A stretch of DNA of 30,443 nt. Origin: a virus. Every line of letters begins with the position of its first letter. Position 1 is the stretch's first letter. The notes below the pieces were generated by a model, which was given only the letters and a program-made list of their open reading frames with translations, did no database searches and had not been told where the DNA came from. The stretch spans positions 1-30,443 of the IMG/VR virus record IMGVR_UViG_3300044631_001387. One strand, written 5' to 3'. The position numbers and the translations under genes were made by a program. Below are positions 1-7,639 of the stretch, in pieces.

Positions 1-2
1 AC

Positions 3-1160
3 TATCACAGTGCAAACTTTAAAGGAAACACAGCATCTTTTCCATTTGCTGAAGATATGACAATTATAAGAAAGAATACATTTGGTCAACCAAATAAAAT
101 AGTATATAAAAAATATTATTATGGGTATTTAAAACACATTTATATAAGTAAAACTAAATTAATTGAAATAGTTCAATCTAATGAAACAAAAAATTACAAA
201 CAGTTTATTAATGCGATTTTAAACACTGTAAATGAGTCGGTTGATGATTTTTGGAAATTTGACATCGTTGAGGGTAAAGATGAAAATGGCAAATCTATAT
301 TATCGATAATTGACAAAAATACTTCTAATTTTGATGAATTGCGTAAAGTGTATATGTTTGAGTTGGGTAGAACAAACAATGTCGTAAAAAGTATAAATTT
401 TGATGTTAGTTTAACAAACGAACAAGCTATTCAAGTGCAGTTTGGTGGACAAAACTCAGAAAACTTAAAAACTAAATTAACCGAGCAAATAACCAATATA
501 CAGAATAAAGATCAATTAAATGCCACATTGAACGATTTAAAGAATTTGCCATTTTTACGATTTGTCGATAGAATGGATAAATTTCAACTGGGATTAATGA
601 TATCACAACAGAGTGGATCTATCGCCGCAGCTAATACATTGGTACCTGGTGCAACGTCAGGAATAGAAGATGACAATACTGCAATTGCAGATTTGCAATC
701 TTATGGTAGTAAAGAAAAAAGTGGAGTGTTATGTATAACTACAAAACAGGTATCTGAAAATTACGTCGGCGGATATAAATCGGGCCCTGAGTCGGTAAAA
801 TTCAAGGAATTAGTAGATGATACGAGAAATCTAAAAAATCATAAGTTTTTATGTTTGCCTTCCGACATGAAAGGTAAATTGACACAAATGCTTAATGACA
901 ATGATTTTAAAAATAATGGTGCAAAGTATAGTGGAGTGGCTGATAACTTTGCGGTAACTATAAAATTTGATGGTATTTTTTCATTTAGAAACATGCAAGT
1001 GTTTGCAATTAGTAATCTTCCTAAACCATATGTACCAGGAAATATTATATTTCAAATATTAGAAGTGGACCATGAAATAAGTAATGGCAAATGGGAAACC
1101 AGCGTCAACGCACTGGTCAGATGTATAGGCGGATCTAAATTGGAATATTTCATTGTATGA
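3..1160 (+). CDS. baseplate/tail hub-like structural protein, 5' end outside window
   Basis: The reading frame is open from the left edge: 18 codons precede the first ATG at 57 and read as ordinary protein, so the gene starts outside the window and the ATG is internal. The last ~90 residues, with PKPYVPGNIIFQ, LEVDHEIS and GKWETSVNALVR, resemble the closing beta-domain of phage baseplate hub proteins, where a line of the type 'H-is-x-g-W-x-T' is common. An earlier stretch (DDFWKFDIVEG, ILSIIDKN) also fits that kind of protein. It would act in the virion tail. The stop overlaps the next start by ATGA, so the two are translationally coupled. The structural assignment rests on remembered family patterns. 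A different tail or virion protein is possible. Confidence 0.5.
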   Translation, partial: YHSANFKGNTASFPFAEDMTIIRKNTFGQPNKIVYKKYYYGYLKHIYISKTKLIEIVQSNETKNYKQFINAILNTVNESVDDFWKFDIVEGKDENGKSILSIIDKNTSNFDELRKVYMFELGRTNNVVKSINFDVSLTNEQAIQVQFGGQNSENLKTKLTEQITNIQNKDQLNATLNDLKNLPFLRFVDRMDKFQLGLMISQQSGSIAAANTLVPGATSGIEDDNTAIADLQSYGSKEKSGVLCITTKQVSENYVGGYKSGPESVKFKELVDDTRNLKNHKFLCLPSDMKGKLTQMLNDNDFKNNGAKYSGVADNFAVTIKFDGIFSFRNMQVFAISNLPKPYVPGNIIFQILEVDHEISNGKWETSVNALVRCIGGSKLEYFIV

Positions 1161-1543
1161 TATACGATACTCCAAATAACGTTAAAACAATAGTAGGATT
1201 AGGAAGTTATAGTTTTGTAACTCCATCTACTTATACACCTACTATAACTGTGGATGATTATGATAATGGATATATAGATCGATTTTTTATTTCTAGAATT
1301 AATTATTTTGATATTATTGAAACAAATTATAAGGATTATAATACAACTAATATTAATTATTTTAAAAAAATAAAGATAGATTGGAAAATAACTGGGCCTG
1401 AATTTAATATATACATTGACAAAACACTACAAACAACCGGTGTAGTAAACTATAATAATCTTACAATTCGCAACATTCAATCATACATGCCGAACATTAA
1501 TATTATATTGAATAACCCAAAGCAATTTTGGCGAGGATTTTAA
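1157..1543 (+). CDS. small protein of unknown function, possibly tail-associated
   Basis: This 128-residue protein is rich in Tyr, Asn and Ile. It has no cysteine, signal peptide or membrane segment. The sequence alternates short hydrophobic and polar runs, as in a beta-rich protein. The ATG sits in an ATGA overlap with the stop of the baseplate-like gene, which suggests the two are made together and that this may also be a virion component. About 37 bases follow before the polymerase start, and these hold that gene's promoter. I do not recognise the family. The gene call is supported by the overlap and the intact frame, not by homology. Confidence 0.6.
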   Translation: MIYDTPNNVKTIVGLGSYSFVTPSTYTPTITVDDYDNGYIDRFFISRINYFDIIETNYKDYNTTNINYFKKIKIDWKITGPEFNIYIDKTLQTTGVVNYNNLTIRNIQSYMPNINIILNNPKQFWRGF

Positions 1544-1545
1544 TC

Positions 1546-1573
1546 TTGACTTTATACAGTTATAGTGTACAGT
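1546..1573 (+). promoter_or_regulatory. sigma70-like promoter of the family A polymerase gene
   Basis: TTGACT at 1546-1551, a 16-base spacer, then TACAGT at 1568-1573. The predicted transcript start is around 1580, directly at the GTG start codon at 1581, so the message would be leaderless. The spacer carries TAGTGTACA, which also occurs at the gp32 promoter. TAAGAT at 1573-1578 is an alternative -10, but at 21 bases its spacer is too long. Confidence 0.4.
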
Positions 1574-1580
1574 AAGATTT

Positions 1581-2879
1581 GTGAAGTATAATTCGAAAAT
1601 ATATTTAAAATTAATTGTTAAAGATAATAATTGTCATAATAAATACAATTCAATTATCGCGGCATTTATTTATGATTTTGAATCCCATTCTAAATATTAT
1701 TACAATTTTTCACACGGAGATATAATTGCTGATACTACATTCGAAACTTTTAAAAAAGAAATAGAGTCCGGAAACTATATCGTTTACGTAAATAATAAGA
1801 AGACCTATAAATATTGGTTAAATTGCAAACTGATTGATGTGGGTTTATTTGGCTTTATAGAAAATAATGAGACTTTAGAAGAATGTTCATCTACAACTAA
1901 AGATTTTTTGGTTAGGAACCATCGTAACATAAACTCGTTTAATTTAATAGTTCCATATGTAAATCACCAAGAATGTTTTGATGATGAAGTGGAACTAATA
2001 TGTGATGTACATGAACGTCAAATAGACACATACTGTTTCAAATTTTTCAATGATATTATTACTGATACTTTGTATGAGGTAGAAAAAAATGGATTAAAAG
2101 TCGATGTTGGTGAGTTTAAAAAACACTTTAAAACTCGTACATATGATGGTTTTGTATATACCAACTACAACATATACAATCCAACTGGAAGACCCAGCAA
2201 TTCGTATGACAGTATAAACTATGTAGCTCTGAAGAAAGACGATGGTTGTAGAGCTAGTTTTGTATCAAGATATGGCAGTGACGGTCATATGATGATGATT
2301 GACTTTACTGGATTTCATCCATATATTGTAGCTAATTTAGTGGATTATAAAGTACCAGCCGAAGAAACTATATACGAACATCTGGCAAAACAGTATTACA
2401 ATGTCGATTGCGTTGCGCCTGAGTTGCTTGGTAAAGCGAAGAAACTTACTATGGTCAATTTATACGGTCAGATAGGCGATGCATATATAGACATAGAATA
2501 TTTTAAAAAGACAGAACAACTTAAAGAAAAATATTGGGAACGATTTATTAGTAAAGGATATGTAACTACTCCTGTTTATAAACGTAAGATTACAAATAAA
2601 CATATATCGGACGCAAATAAGAATAAGTTATTTGCTTATATCATTCAGGCAGCAGAAACTGAATACGGAATTGATAGTCTAAGTAAATGTCTAAAGTTTG
2701 TTAGCAACAAAAAAATCGTACCTATTTTGTATGTATATGATTCGATTGTGTTTGATATTCATAATGACTCGGACAGACAGGATATTTTAGATTTAATTGA
2801 AATATTTAAGAACAAAAGATTTAAAGTTAAGACTTATCTGGGAAATAATTACAATGATTTGAAATTAGTCCAAATATAA
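1581..2879 (+). CDS. divergent family A DNA polymerase (polymerase domain, no intact exonuclease)
   Basis: The C-terminal two thirds align by eye along the whole Pol I palm and fingers. NPTGRPS matches the TGRLS line. Motif A is DFTGFHPYIVANL with D241. Motif B is KKLTMVNLYG with a Lys eight residues before Y295. A GYVTTPVYKR line follows, then motif C, YVYDSIVFDIH, with D387. Both metal-binding aspartates are present. The usual HDE of motif C reads YDS, and the aromatic of motif B (F762 in E. coli Pol I) is Met. The first ~170 residues show no 3'-5' exonuclease motifs, so proofreading would have to come from another protein. At 432 residues it is far shorter than Pol I. Splitting of exonuclease and polymerase is known in the distant T4 relative RM378. 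The GTG start is the first in frame after the promoter. Confidence 0.8.
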   Translation: MKYNSKIYLKLIVKDNNCHNKYNSIIAAFIYDFESHSKYYYNFSHGDIIADTTFETFKKEIESGNYIVYVNNKKTYKYWLNCKLIDVGLFGFIENNETLEECSSTTKDFLVRNHRNINSFNLIVPYVNHQECFDDEVELICDVHERQIDTYCFKFFNDIITDTLYEVEKNGLKVDVGEFKKHFKTRTYDGFVYTNYNIYNPTGRPSNSYDSINYVALKKDDGCRASFVSRYGSDGHMMMIDFTGFHPYIVANLVDYKVPAEETIYEHLAKQYYNVDCVAPELLGKAKKLTMVNLYGQIGDAYIDIEYFKKTEQLKEKYWERFISKGYVTTPVYKRKITNKHISDANKNKLFAYIIQAAETEYGIDSLSKCLKFVSNKKIVPILYVYDSIVFDIHNDSDRQDILDLIEIFKNKRFKVKTYLGNNYNDLKLVQI

Positions 2880-2891
2880 ATATATTTATAT
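2874..2891. promoter_or_regulatory. 18-bp AT palindrome containing a T4-late-like TATAAATA
   Basis: ATATAAATATATTTATAT is a perfect palindrome straddling the polymerase stop codon. It contains TATAAATA at 2875-2882, the -10 consensus of T4 late promoters, correctly oriented for the gene starting at 2907. No -35 is visible, as expected for a T4-type late promoter. In such AT-rich DNA the match may be chance. Confidence 0.3.
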
Positions 2892-2906
2892 GTATATTTA
2901 TAATAG

Positions 2907-5072
2907 ATGAACTTTAAATCATTAGTAAACGAAATTGGTTGTGATAGTCGTATCAAAAACGGAACATTGGATCTTAAAAATGAAGATCACGTAATTATAT
3001 TGCAGGAGTACTTGGAGAACGCTGGTTATGATATTAATAAAATTGTAGAAAAGACAGCTAAATTATTTGAAGCTGGTAGATTTCCAGAAAGACAAGCATA
3101 CAATAAAGACGGTATACTTGTAACGTTTCCAAATAAACAATATAGAGACAGAGCTGTAACTAAAGGTACACATTTTGCGGAAAATCCCAAAAAAGCTCAG
3201 ACAAATATTTTTACAGAACCAAATGCCGGAATTAAATCAGGTGAAGATGCCAACGTTGCTCCGTCGCAGGAAAAAGATATAGATGTTTCTATAGATGCAT
3301 CATTGGATAAAAAAATAATTGACACCGACAAAGATATAAGAACTCCTAGAGAAAAACAATTGGATGCAATTGCAGTGCAATCAGTTTTGTTGGGTCAAAG
3401 TCCACTTGTAAATTACAGTGTAGATGAAGCTGTGAAATTTGGATTCTATAAAAAAGGTTTTAATTGGTATGATACCGAAGGTGGTTTTATTGGTGAACAA
3501 ATATATGATGAATCAATAAAAACTACTATAATCAGAGGATCTATAAAAGAAGCAGCAGCGCCAAAATATAGTAGTGATTTTTTTAAAATTGCGAAAGATA
3601 ATTTGTTTTACGAACCTATAGCTGGAACAGATGATGCTGGTAAAACAATACCACCTGAACTTTATTTCCAAAAAGTTTTTGAAACTACTAACTTTGACGC
3701 ATTCAAATTTCCAAGAGGTAGAGATATACAGTTTACATTCAATGATTTTGAAAAATATCTAACTACCAATAACGTTAATTTAGTACCAGCTTCTACATAT
3801 GTAAAAGTTAGAAGTTTGTCAGATGAACGTTTGATTCAATATAATAAGACAGATATACAAACTATTGTTGTATTATCCACACTGTACAAAAAATATAAAA
3901 ACAAGTTTGTATCTAAAGCAAACAGTGACATGGATAAATCGTGTCCTGCGCGCGAAATGGAAAATTATATAGGAGAAGAATTTAATACTCCACAAGGATC
4001 AAAAAACGCAGTTGCTAAAAAAATAGCGGATAAGTTAAAAACAGGTAAATATAAAGAAATTAGTAATCCAGTTACTTCTGTTGAAATATTGGGATCATCT
4101 GGATGTAAATTATCCGAAGAGTTTGCGGGTATATCAAAGATATCTAAAACGGATTTAATCATCAATGGTAACATAAAATGTAGTGCGAAGAAAGCTGGTG
4201 GATCACAAATTGCATCTTCACAACATAAAGAACTAACCACCGTAATTTCTGCGGTATTAAAAGATTTCCCCGATATCAAAAACAAGATAGTTGCAAATAT
4301 TACACAAACACTTGCTCAGTTGATGGAGAAATCATTTTACTATAATCATGCAGCTGTTATTAATAAAAATTTGACTACGTTATCAACCACTAGTGATCAA
4401 AAGAAAACCAAAGAAGCTGTAAATAACTTAATATCGTTAATTAAAAGTCCAGATGCAGTTACTGAAATTAAAATAGAAGAAAAAGAAATGCATCAGATGT
4501 TGGCTGAATTAAATAAGATTTTTACCGAAGATAAATACAAAAAAGCATTGTTGAGAGAATTCTCTACCGGCGAAAAAAGATTTTCTGCTGGGGAAAAATG
4601 TGTAGCGGATCACATTATGACATGGGATTGCCAAGGAGATTGTTTGATTTACACAGTGGATGAATTCATCGACGATAACTATAATAAAATTAAATTCGGT
4701 GTACGTGATAGAGGAAATGCACGTGGCGGATCACTTAGAATTGGCATTCTAAAAGAAGAATGTGACGAAACTGACTATCTTTTATTGGAGAATCAAATAA
4801 TTGAAGAAAGTTTGATGTCATTTATTAATAATTTAGGAGTTGAATTTAAAAATGTAGTACAAAATAGTTTAGAGTTTGTAAAAAATTTATCAGCGTCTGC
4901 CAAGAACGCATTGAATGTATTTTATGTTAAAATGAAAGAATTTTTCAAACGAATGGTTATAAAAATATCAATTACAGTCAAACAAATCGTCGATAAAGGA
5001 TTTGAATATTTTGCTGATTACTTTGATATGGATGCGGAAATTAACGGTAAATTCGAATTTGAAATACCATGA
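2907..5072 (+). CDS. large protein of unknown function with a nuclease-like lysine motif
   Basis: The protein has 721 residues. The first ~100 contain FPERQAYNKDGILVTFP followed by KGTHFAENP, a compact folded-looking module. A central part has SKTDLIINGN and then CSAKKAGGSQ, an acidic residue followed by a strand ending in K-x-x-K-K and a Gly-Ser-Gln turn. That order recalls PD-(D/E)XK nuclease folds, but I cannot confirm it. The last ~100 residues form a long amphipathic helical stretch ending in a short acidic tail. There is no signal peptide or convincing membrane helix. Its stop overlaps the next gene by ATGA. A late-promoter-like element upstream suggests a virion or late role. The function is unknown. 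Confidence 0.7.
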   Translation: MNFKSLVNEIGCDSRIKNGTLDLKNEDHVIILQEYLENAGYDINKIVEKTAKLFEAGRFPERQAYNKDGILVTFPNKQYRDRAVTKGTHFAENPKKAQTNIFTEPNAGIKSGEDANVAPSQEKDIDVSIDASLDKKIIDTDKDIRTPREKQLDAIAVQSVLLGQSPLVNYSVDEAVKFGFYKKGFNWYDTEGGFIGEQIYDESIKTTIIRGSIKEAAAPKYSSDFFKIAKDNLFYEPIAGTDDAGKTIPPELYFQKVFETTNFDAFKFPRGRDIQFTFNDFEKYLTTNNVNLVPASTYVKVRSLSDERLIQYNKTDIQTIVVLSTLYKKYKNKFVSKANSDMDKSCPAREMENYIGEEFNTPQGSKNAVAKKIADKLKTGKYKEISNPVTSVEILGSSGCKLSEEFAGISKISKTDLIINGNIKCSAKKAGGSQIASSQHKELTTVISAVLKDFPDIKNKIVANITQTLAQLMEKSFYYNHAAVINKNLTTLSTTSDQKKTKEAVNNLISLIKSPDAVTEIKIEEKEMHQMLAELNKIFTEDKYKKALLREFSTGEKRFSAGEKCVADHIMTWDCQGDCLIYTVDEFIDDNYNKIKFGVRDRGNARGGSLRIGILKEECDETDYLLLENQIIEESLMSFINNLGVEFKNVVQNSLEFVKNLSASAKNALNVFYVKMKEFFKRMVIKISITVKQIVDKGFEYFADYFDMDAEINGKFEFEIP

Positions 5073-5461
5073 CACAAAAACAATTACTCTGTACATTCTC
5101 AAATAGCATTCAATACACAGATGCACTGAAAGAAATACCACGACAATATAAATTAATCGACAATAAGATCTTTATATTTGCGAATGAGAATAATTTACGA
5201 GAACTATATCTTACATTTAATGTAGAAAAGAATGATCTTAATAATCGATTTAAAGGTACAATTAGCATTCATCGTAAAAAGCAAACAAATACACTATATA
5301 CACTCAACGCAATGAATAAGTTGATCGCTGACGAAAATAATGGAGTGTATGACAAGAACTTTCAGTTAAGTTGGGAACTATATAAAAACAGCATAATTTT
5401 AACTAACGATATCGGTGTAAAAATAGTTCCATTAAAATTGTTCTCTATCCACGAAATTTAA
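5069..5461 (+). CDS. small protein of unknown function coupled to the 721-residue protein
   Basis: This 130-residue protein lacks a signal peptide and membrane segments and contains a single cysteine. The C-terminal half has a recognisable rhythm: NTLYTLNAMNKLI, then YDKNFQLSWELYKNSIIL, then KIVPLKLFSIHEI. It looks like a small alpha/beta domain of the kind encoded beside replication genes in large phages. The ATG overlaps the preceding stop (ATGA), so it is probably translated from the same message. It does not match T4 RegA, gp33 or gp59 by eye. Its position directly upstream of gp32 would suit an accessory replication factor, but that is only context. Confidence 0.6.
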   Translation: MTQKQLLCTFSNSIQYTDALKEIPRQYKLIDNKIFIFANENNLRELYLTFNVEKNDLNNRFKGTISIHRKKQTNTLYTLNAMNKLIADENNGVYDKNFQLSWELYKNSIILTNDIGVKIVPLKLFSIHEI

Positions 5462-5470
5462 TATTTATTT

Positions 5471-5503
5471 TTGACTTGATTTCGGTGTGTACCTAGTGTA
5501 CAC
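5471..5503 (+). promoter_or_regulatory. gp32 promoter with inverted repeat over the -10
   Basis: TTGACT at 5471-5476, a 17-base spacer and TAGTGT at 5494-5499. An inverted repeat, GTGTAC (5487-5492), five bases, GTACAC (5498-5503), overlaps the -10 and is placed like an operator. The transcript would have a leader of about 80 bases before the ATG at 5585. Confidence 0.5.
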
Positions 5504-5522
5504 TGAATTTAGGTTGGTTATA

Positions 5523-5584
5523 AACTGAGTCGAGTGATTCGGTTAAATAATTAACAATTAAACAATTAAATAATTAAATAAATT
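5523..5584 (+). promoter_or_regulatory. putative autogenous translational operator in the gp32 leader
   Basis: The predicted mRNA leader holds a hairpin with arms AACTGAGT (5523-5530) and ATTCGGTT (5537-5544), including two G-U pairs, and a six-base loop. It is followed directly by about five tandem units of TTAAATAA, TTAACAA and TTAAACAA type up to the ATG at 5585. There is no Shine-Dalgarno sequence. T4 gene 32 is repressed by gp32 binding cooperatively from a 5' structure along an unstructured A/U-rich repeat over the start. The layout here is strikingly similar. The function is inferred. Confidence 0.5.
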
Positions 5585-6433
5585 ATGGCATTAGATATTA
5601 GTAAGCTGAAGAGTCGTTTGAACTCCCTTTCAAACACAAATCAAAAATCCAACTTGATTTGGAAACCAAAGCCAGGTAAACAAGTAGTTCGTATTGTTCC
5701 ATACAAGTATGAACCTGATAATCCGTTTATCGAACTAAAGTTTCATTACAACATCAACAACAAGACGTATCTATCTCCTGATAGTTTTGGTCGTCCAGAT
5801 CCGATTGTTGAGTTTAGTAACCGCTTGAAGAAGACTGGTTCTAAAGAAGATTGGCAGATGGGTCGTAAGATGGAACCCAAGATGCGTACATTTGCTCCCG
5901 TAATTGTCCGTGGCGAAGAAGGTGAAGGAGTTAAGTTCTGGGGATTTGGTAAGCAAGTTTATCAAGAACTTCTATCAATCATTAGTGATCCTGACTTTGG
6001 TGATATTACTGATCTAACCGGTGGACGTGATATTGTCGTGGAATTTAAGACTGCTGAAGGAGGAGCTAGTTTCCCAGAAACAAGTATTCGTGTTAAGCCA
6101 AATGTTAGTGTAGCGATTGATCCAAAAAACGCACAGTTGCTTGACGCTCTAAAGTCACAAGTTAACATCTTGGATCTTTTCCCGGAATTTTCTTATGAAG
6201 AGCTCAAAGAAGTTATGGATAAGTGGTTGAATCCTGATGCAGAATCAGCTGAAACTGTTGTACCAACTACATCAGCTACATCACCCACAGATGATGACGA
6301 CGTTCCATTCACAGCACCAACCACTCCATCAATGGTTACACCCTCAGTTAAAGCAGTACAGTCGCCAAGTACGGTTAAAGCTAAAGGTAAAGACAGTGTA
6401 GAACAAGCATTTGATGACTTGTTTAACTCCTAA
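5585..6433 (+). CDS. gp32-like single-stranded DNA-binding protein
   Basis: This is the replication and recombination SSB. It coats single-stranded DNA and coordinates polymerase, helicase and recombinase. The N-terminal segment (LKSRLNSLSN) is the basic region expected for cooperative binding. The core follows with NLIWKPKPGKQVVRIVPYKY, FHYNIN, FAPVIVRG, VKFWGFGKQVYQELLSI and LTGGRDIVVEF. These match the order of the T4 gp32 OB-fold core. The T4 zinc-binding His/Cys ligands are not visible, so this version is probably zinc-free. A Thr/Pro/Asp-rich linker with TDDDDVPF leads to the acidic tail DSVEQAFDDLFNS, the usual partner-binding tip. The length of 282 residues is close to T4's 301. It has its own promoter and a likely self-repression leader, and a terminator follows. 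Confidence 0.88.
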   Translation: MALDISKLKSRLNSLSNTNQKSNLIWKPKPGKQVVRIVPYKYEPDNPFIELKFHYNINNKTYLSPDSFGRPDPIVEFSNRLKKTGSKEDWQMGRKMEPKMRTFAPVIVRGEEGEGVKFWGFGKQVYQELLSIISDPDFGDITDLTGGRDIVVEFKTAEGGASFPETSIRVKPNVSVAIDPKNAQLLDALKSQVNILDLFPEFSYEELKEVMDKWLNPDAESAETVVPTTSATSPTDDDDVPFTAPTTPSMVTPSVKAVQSPSTVKAKGKDSVEQAFDDLFNS

Positions 6434-6444
6434 AAAATAAAAAT

Positions 6445-6477
6445 AAGCCGGTGGAGTTTTTATACCCCATCGGCTTT
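6445..6477 (+). terminator. hairpin terminator after gp32
   Basis: AAGCCGGTGG (6445-6454) pairs with CCATCGGCTT (6467-6476) with one G-U pair, preceded by an A-rich run and followed by TTCTAGTT. The T-tract is short, so termination may be partial. It lies just before the recA/uvsX start at 6493. Confidence 0.65.
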
Positions 6478-6492
6478 CTAGTTATATACGTT

Positions 6493-7635
6493 ATGGCAAA
6501 AAAAAGTGTTATTAAAGAGTCGGGTCAACGAGACGAATTAATCGAATTGTTGGCAAATGAGTTAAACAAAGCAAACAAAGACGGTGGTAAAATTGCTTAT
6601 TTTTTAGATGAACAGGAAAATCCTGCTGAAATTAGTGATTGGATTAGTACGGGTTCTTCTATTCTGGATCTAGCCATTAGTAATCGTCCACACGGTGGTC
6701 TACCTGTGGGTAAGATGATTGAATTTAATGGATTGGAAGGAACTGGAAAAAGTCTAGTTTCAGCACATGTTGTTGCTGACACTCAAAAGAAAGGTGGTGT
6801 TGCTGTAGTAATTGATACAGAAAATTCAGCAGCCCCAGAATTCTGGAAAAGTCTCGGTGTAGATTTATCAAAACTTCTATATGTTCAATGTGAAACTGTT
6901 GAAGATATCTTTGAACAGATGGAGAAGATGATTGCAATTGTAAGAAAGTCTAACAAAGATCGTATTCTTACAATTATTGTTGACTCTGTTGCAGCCGCAT
7001 CAACAAAGGCGGAATTGGAAAGTGATCATGGTAAGGATGGTTATGCAACTGGTAAGAGTATTATTATCAGTAAAGCAATGCGCAAGATTACTACAATGAT
7101 TGGTCGTCAGAAGGTACTTACTGTATTTACTAATCAGTTGCGTCAGAATTTAAATGCTATGGCATTTGGTGATAAGTATGTAGTATCAGGTGGTAAGTCA
7201 CTTGCTTATCATTGCAGTGTCCGAGTTCGTTTGAACAACACAGGTAAACTCAAGAAGGGCGACGAGGTTGTTGGTAACGTATGTAAAGCGATTGTTGTGA
7301 AGAATCGTATGGGTCCGCCACAACGTCAAGCAAATTTTGATATCTATTTTGATAGTGGAATTGCTGACTATGGTAGTTGGATTAAAGTTCTAAAAGATCA
7401 AAATCTGATTAAACAGGGTGGTGCTTATTACACATACAAGAAGGATGATGGATCCGAATGGAAGTTTCAATCCAAAGATTTTGTGACTGTAATGAAAACA
7501 GACAAAGTGTTGGGAGAAGAAATTTACATGAAGATTTGTGATGCTGTAATTATGAAGTACAAAGACTTTAATAGTCAGATCATTGACGATGCTGTTGTAG
7601 AGTCAGACGAAGAAACTACTACGTCAGAAGAATAA
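6493..7635 (+). CDS. uvsX: RecA/UvsX-type recombinase
   Basis: This is an ATP-dependent strand-exchange protein for recombination-dependent replication and repair. Walker A is GLEGTGKS (residues 80-87). Walker B is ILTIIVDSVAA. The L1 region follows ELESDHGKDG. The L2 region, FTNQLRQNLNAMAFG then SGGKSLAYHCSVRVRL, matches RecA's NQIR and GG-AL-FYASVR line. VVKNRMGPPQRQANFDIYF matches RecA's VKNKxxPP. An acidic C-terminus follows. The frame is open to a GTG at 6451, but that lies inside the upstream terminator hairpin, so I use the ATG at 6493 (380 residues). No clear Shine-Dalgarno sequence is present. By eye it is at least as close to bacterial RecA as to T4 UvsX. The flap exonuclease follows after four bases. 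Confidence 0.9.
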   Translation: MAKKSVIKESGQRDELIELLANELNKANKDGGKIAYFLDEQENPAEISDWISTGSSILDLAISNRPHGGLPVGKMIEFNGLEGTGKSLVSAHVVADTQKKGGVAVVIDTENSAAPEFWKSLGVDLSKLLYVQCETVEDIFEQMEKMIAIVRKSNKDRILTIIVDSVAAASTKAELESDHGKDGYATGKSIIISKAMRKITTMIGRQKVLTVFTNQLRQNLNAMAFGDKYVVSGGKSLAYHCSVRVRLNNTGKLKKGDEVVGNVCKAIVVKNRMGPPQRQANFDIYFDSGIADYGSWIKVLKDQNLIKQGGAYYTYKKDDGSEWKFQSKDFVTVMKTDKVLGEEIYMKICDAVIMKYKDFNSQIIDDAVVESDEETTTSEE

Positions 7636-7639
7636 TAAT

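Noticed and set aside
1581-2879. DpoZ, the polymerase of 2-aminoadenine (Z) genomes
   Set aside because: No PurZ or DatZ is visible in the window, and the polymerase lacks an exonuclease domain.
6451-6492. GTG start 14 codons upstream of the recA/uvsX ATG
   Set aside because: The extra codons lie inside the terminator hairpin after gp32, and the family start fits the ATG at 6493.
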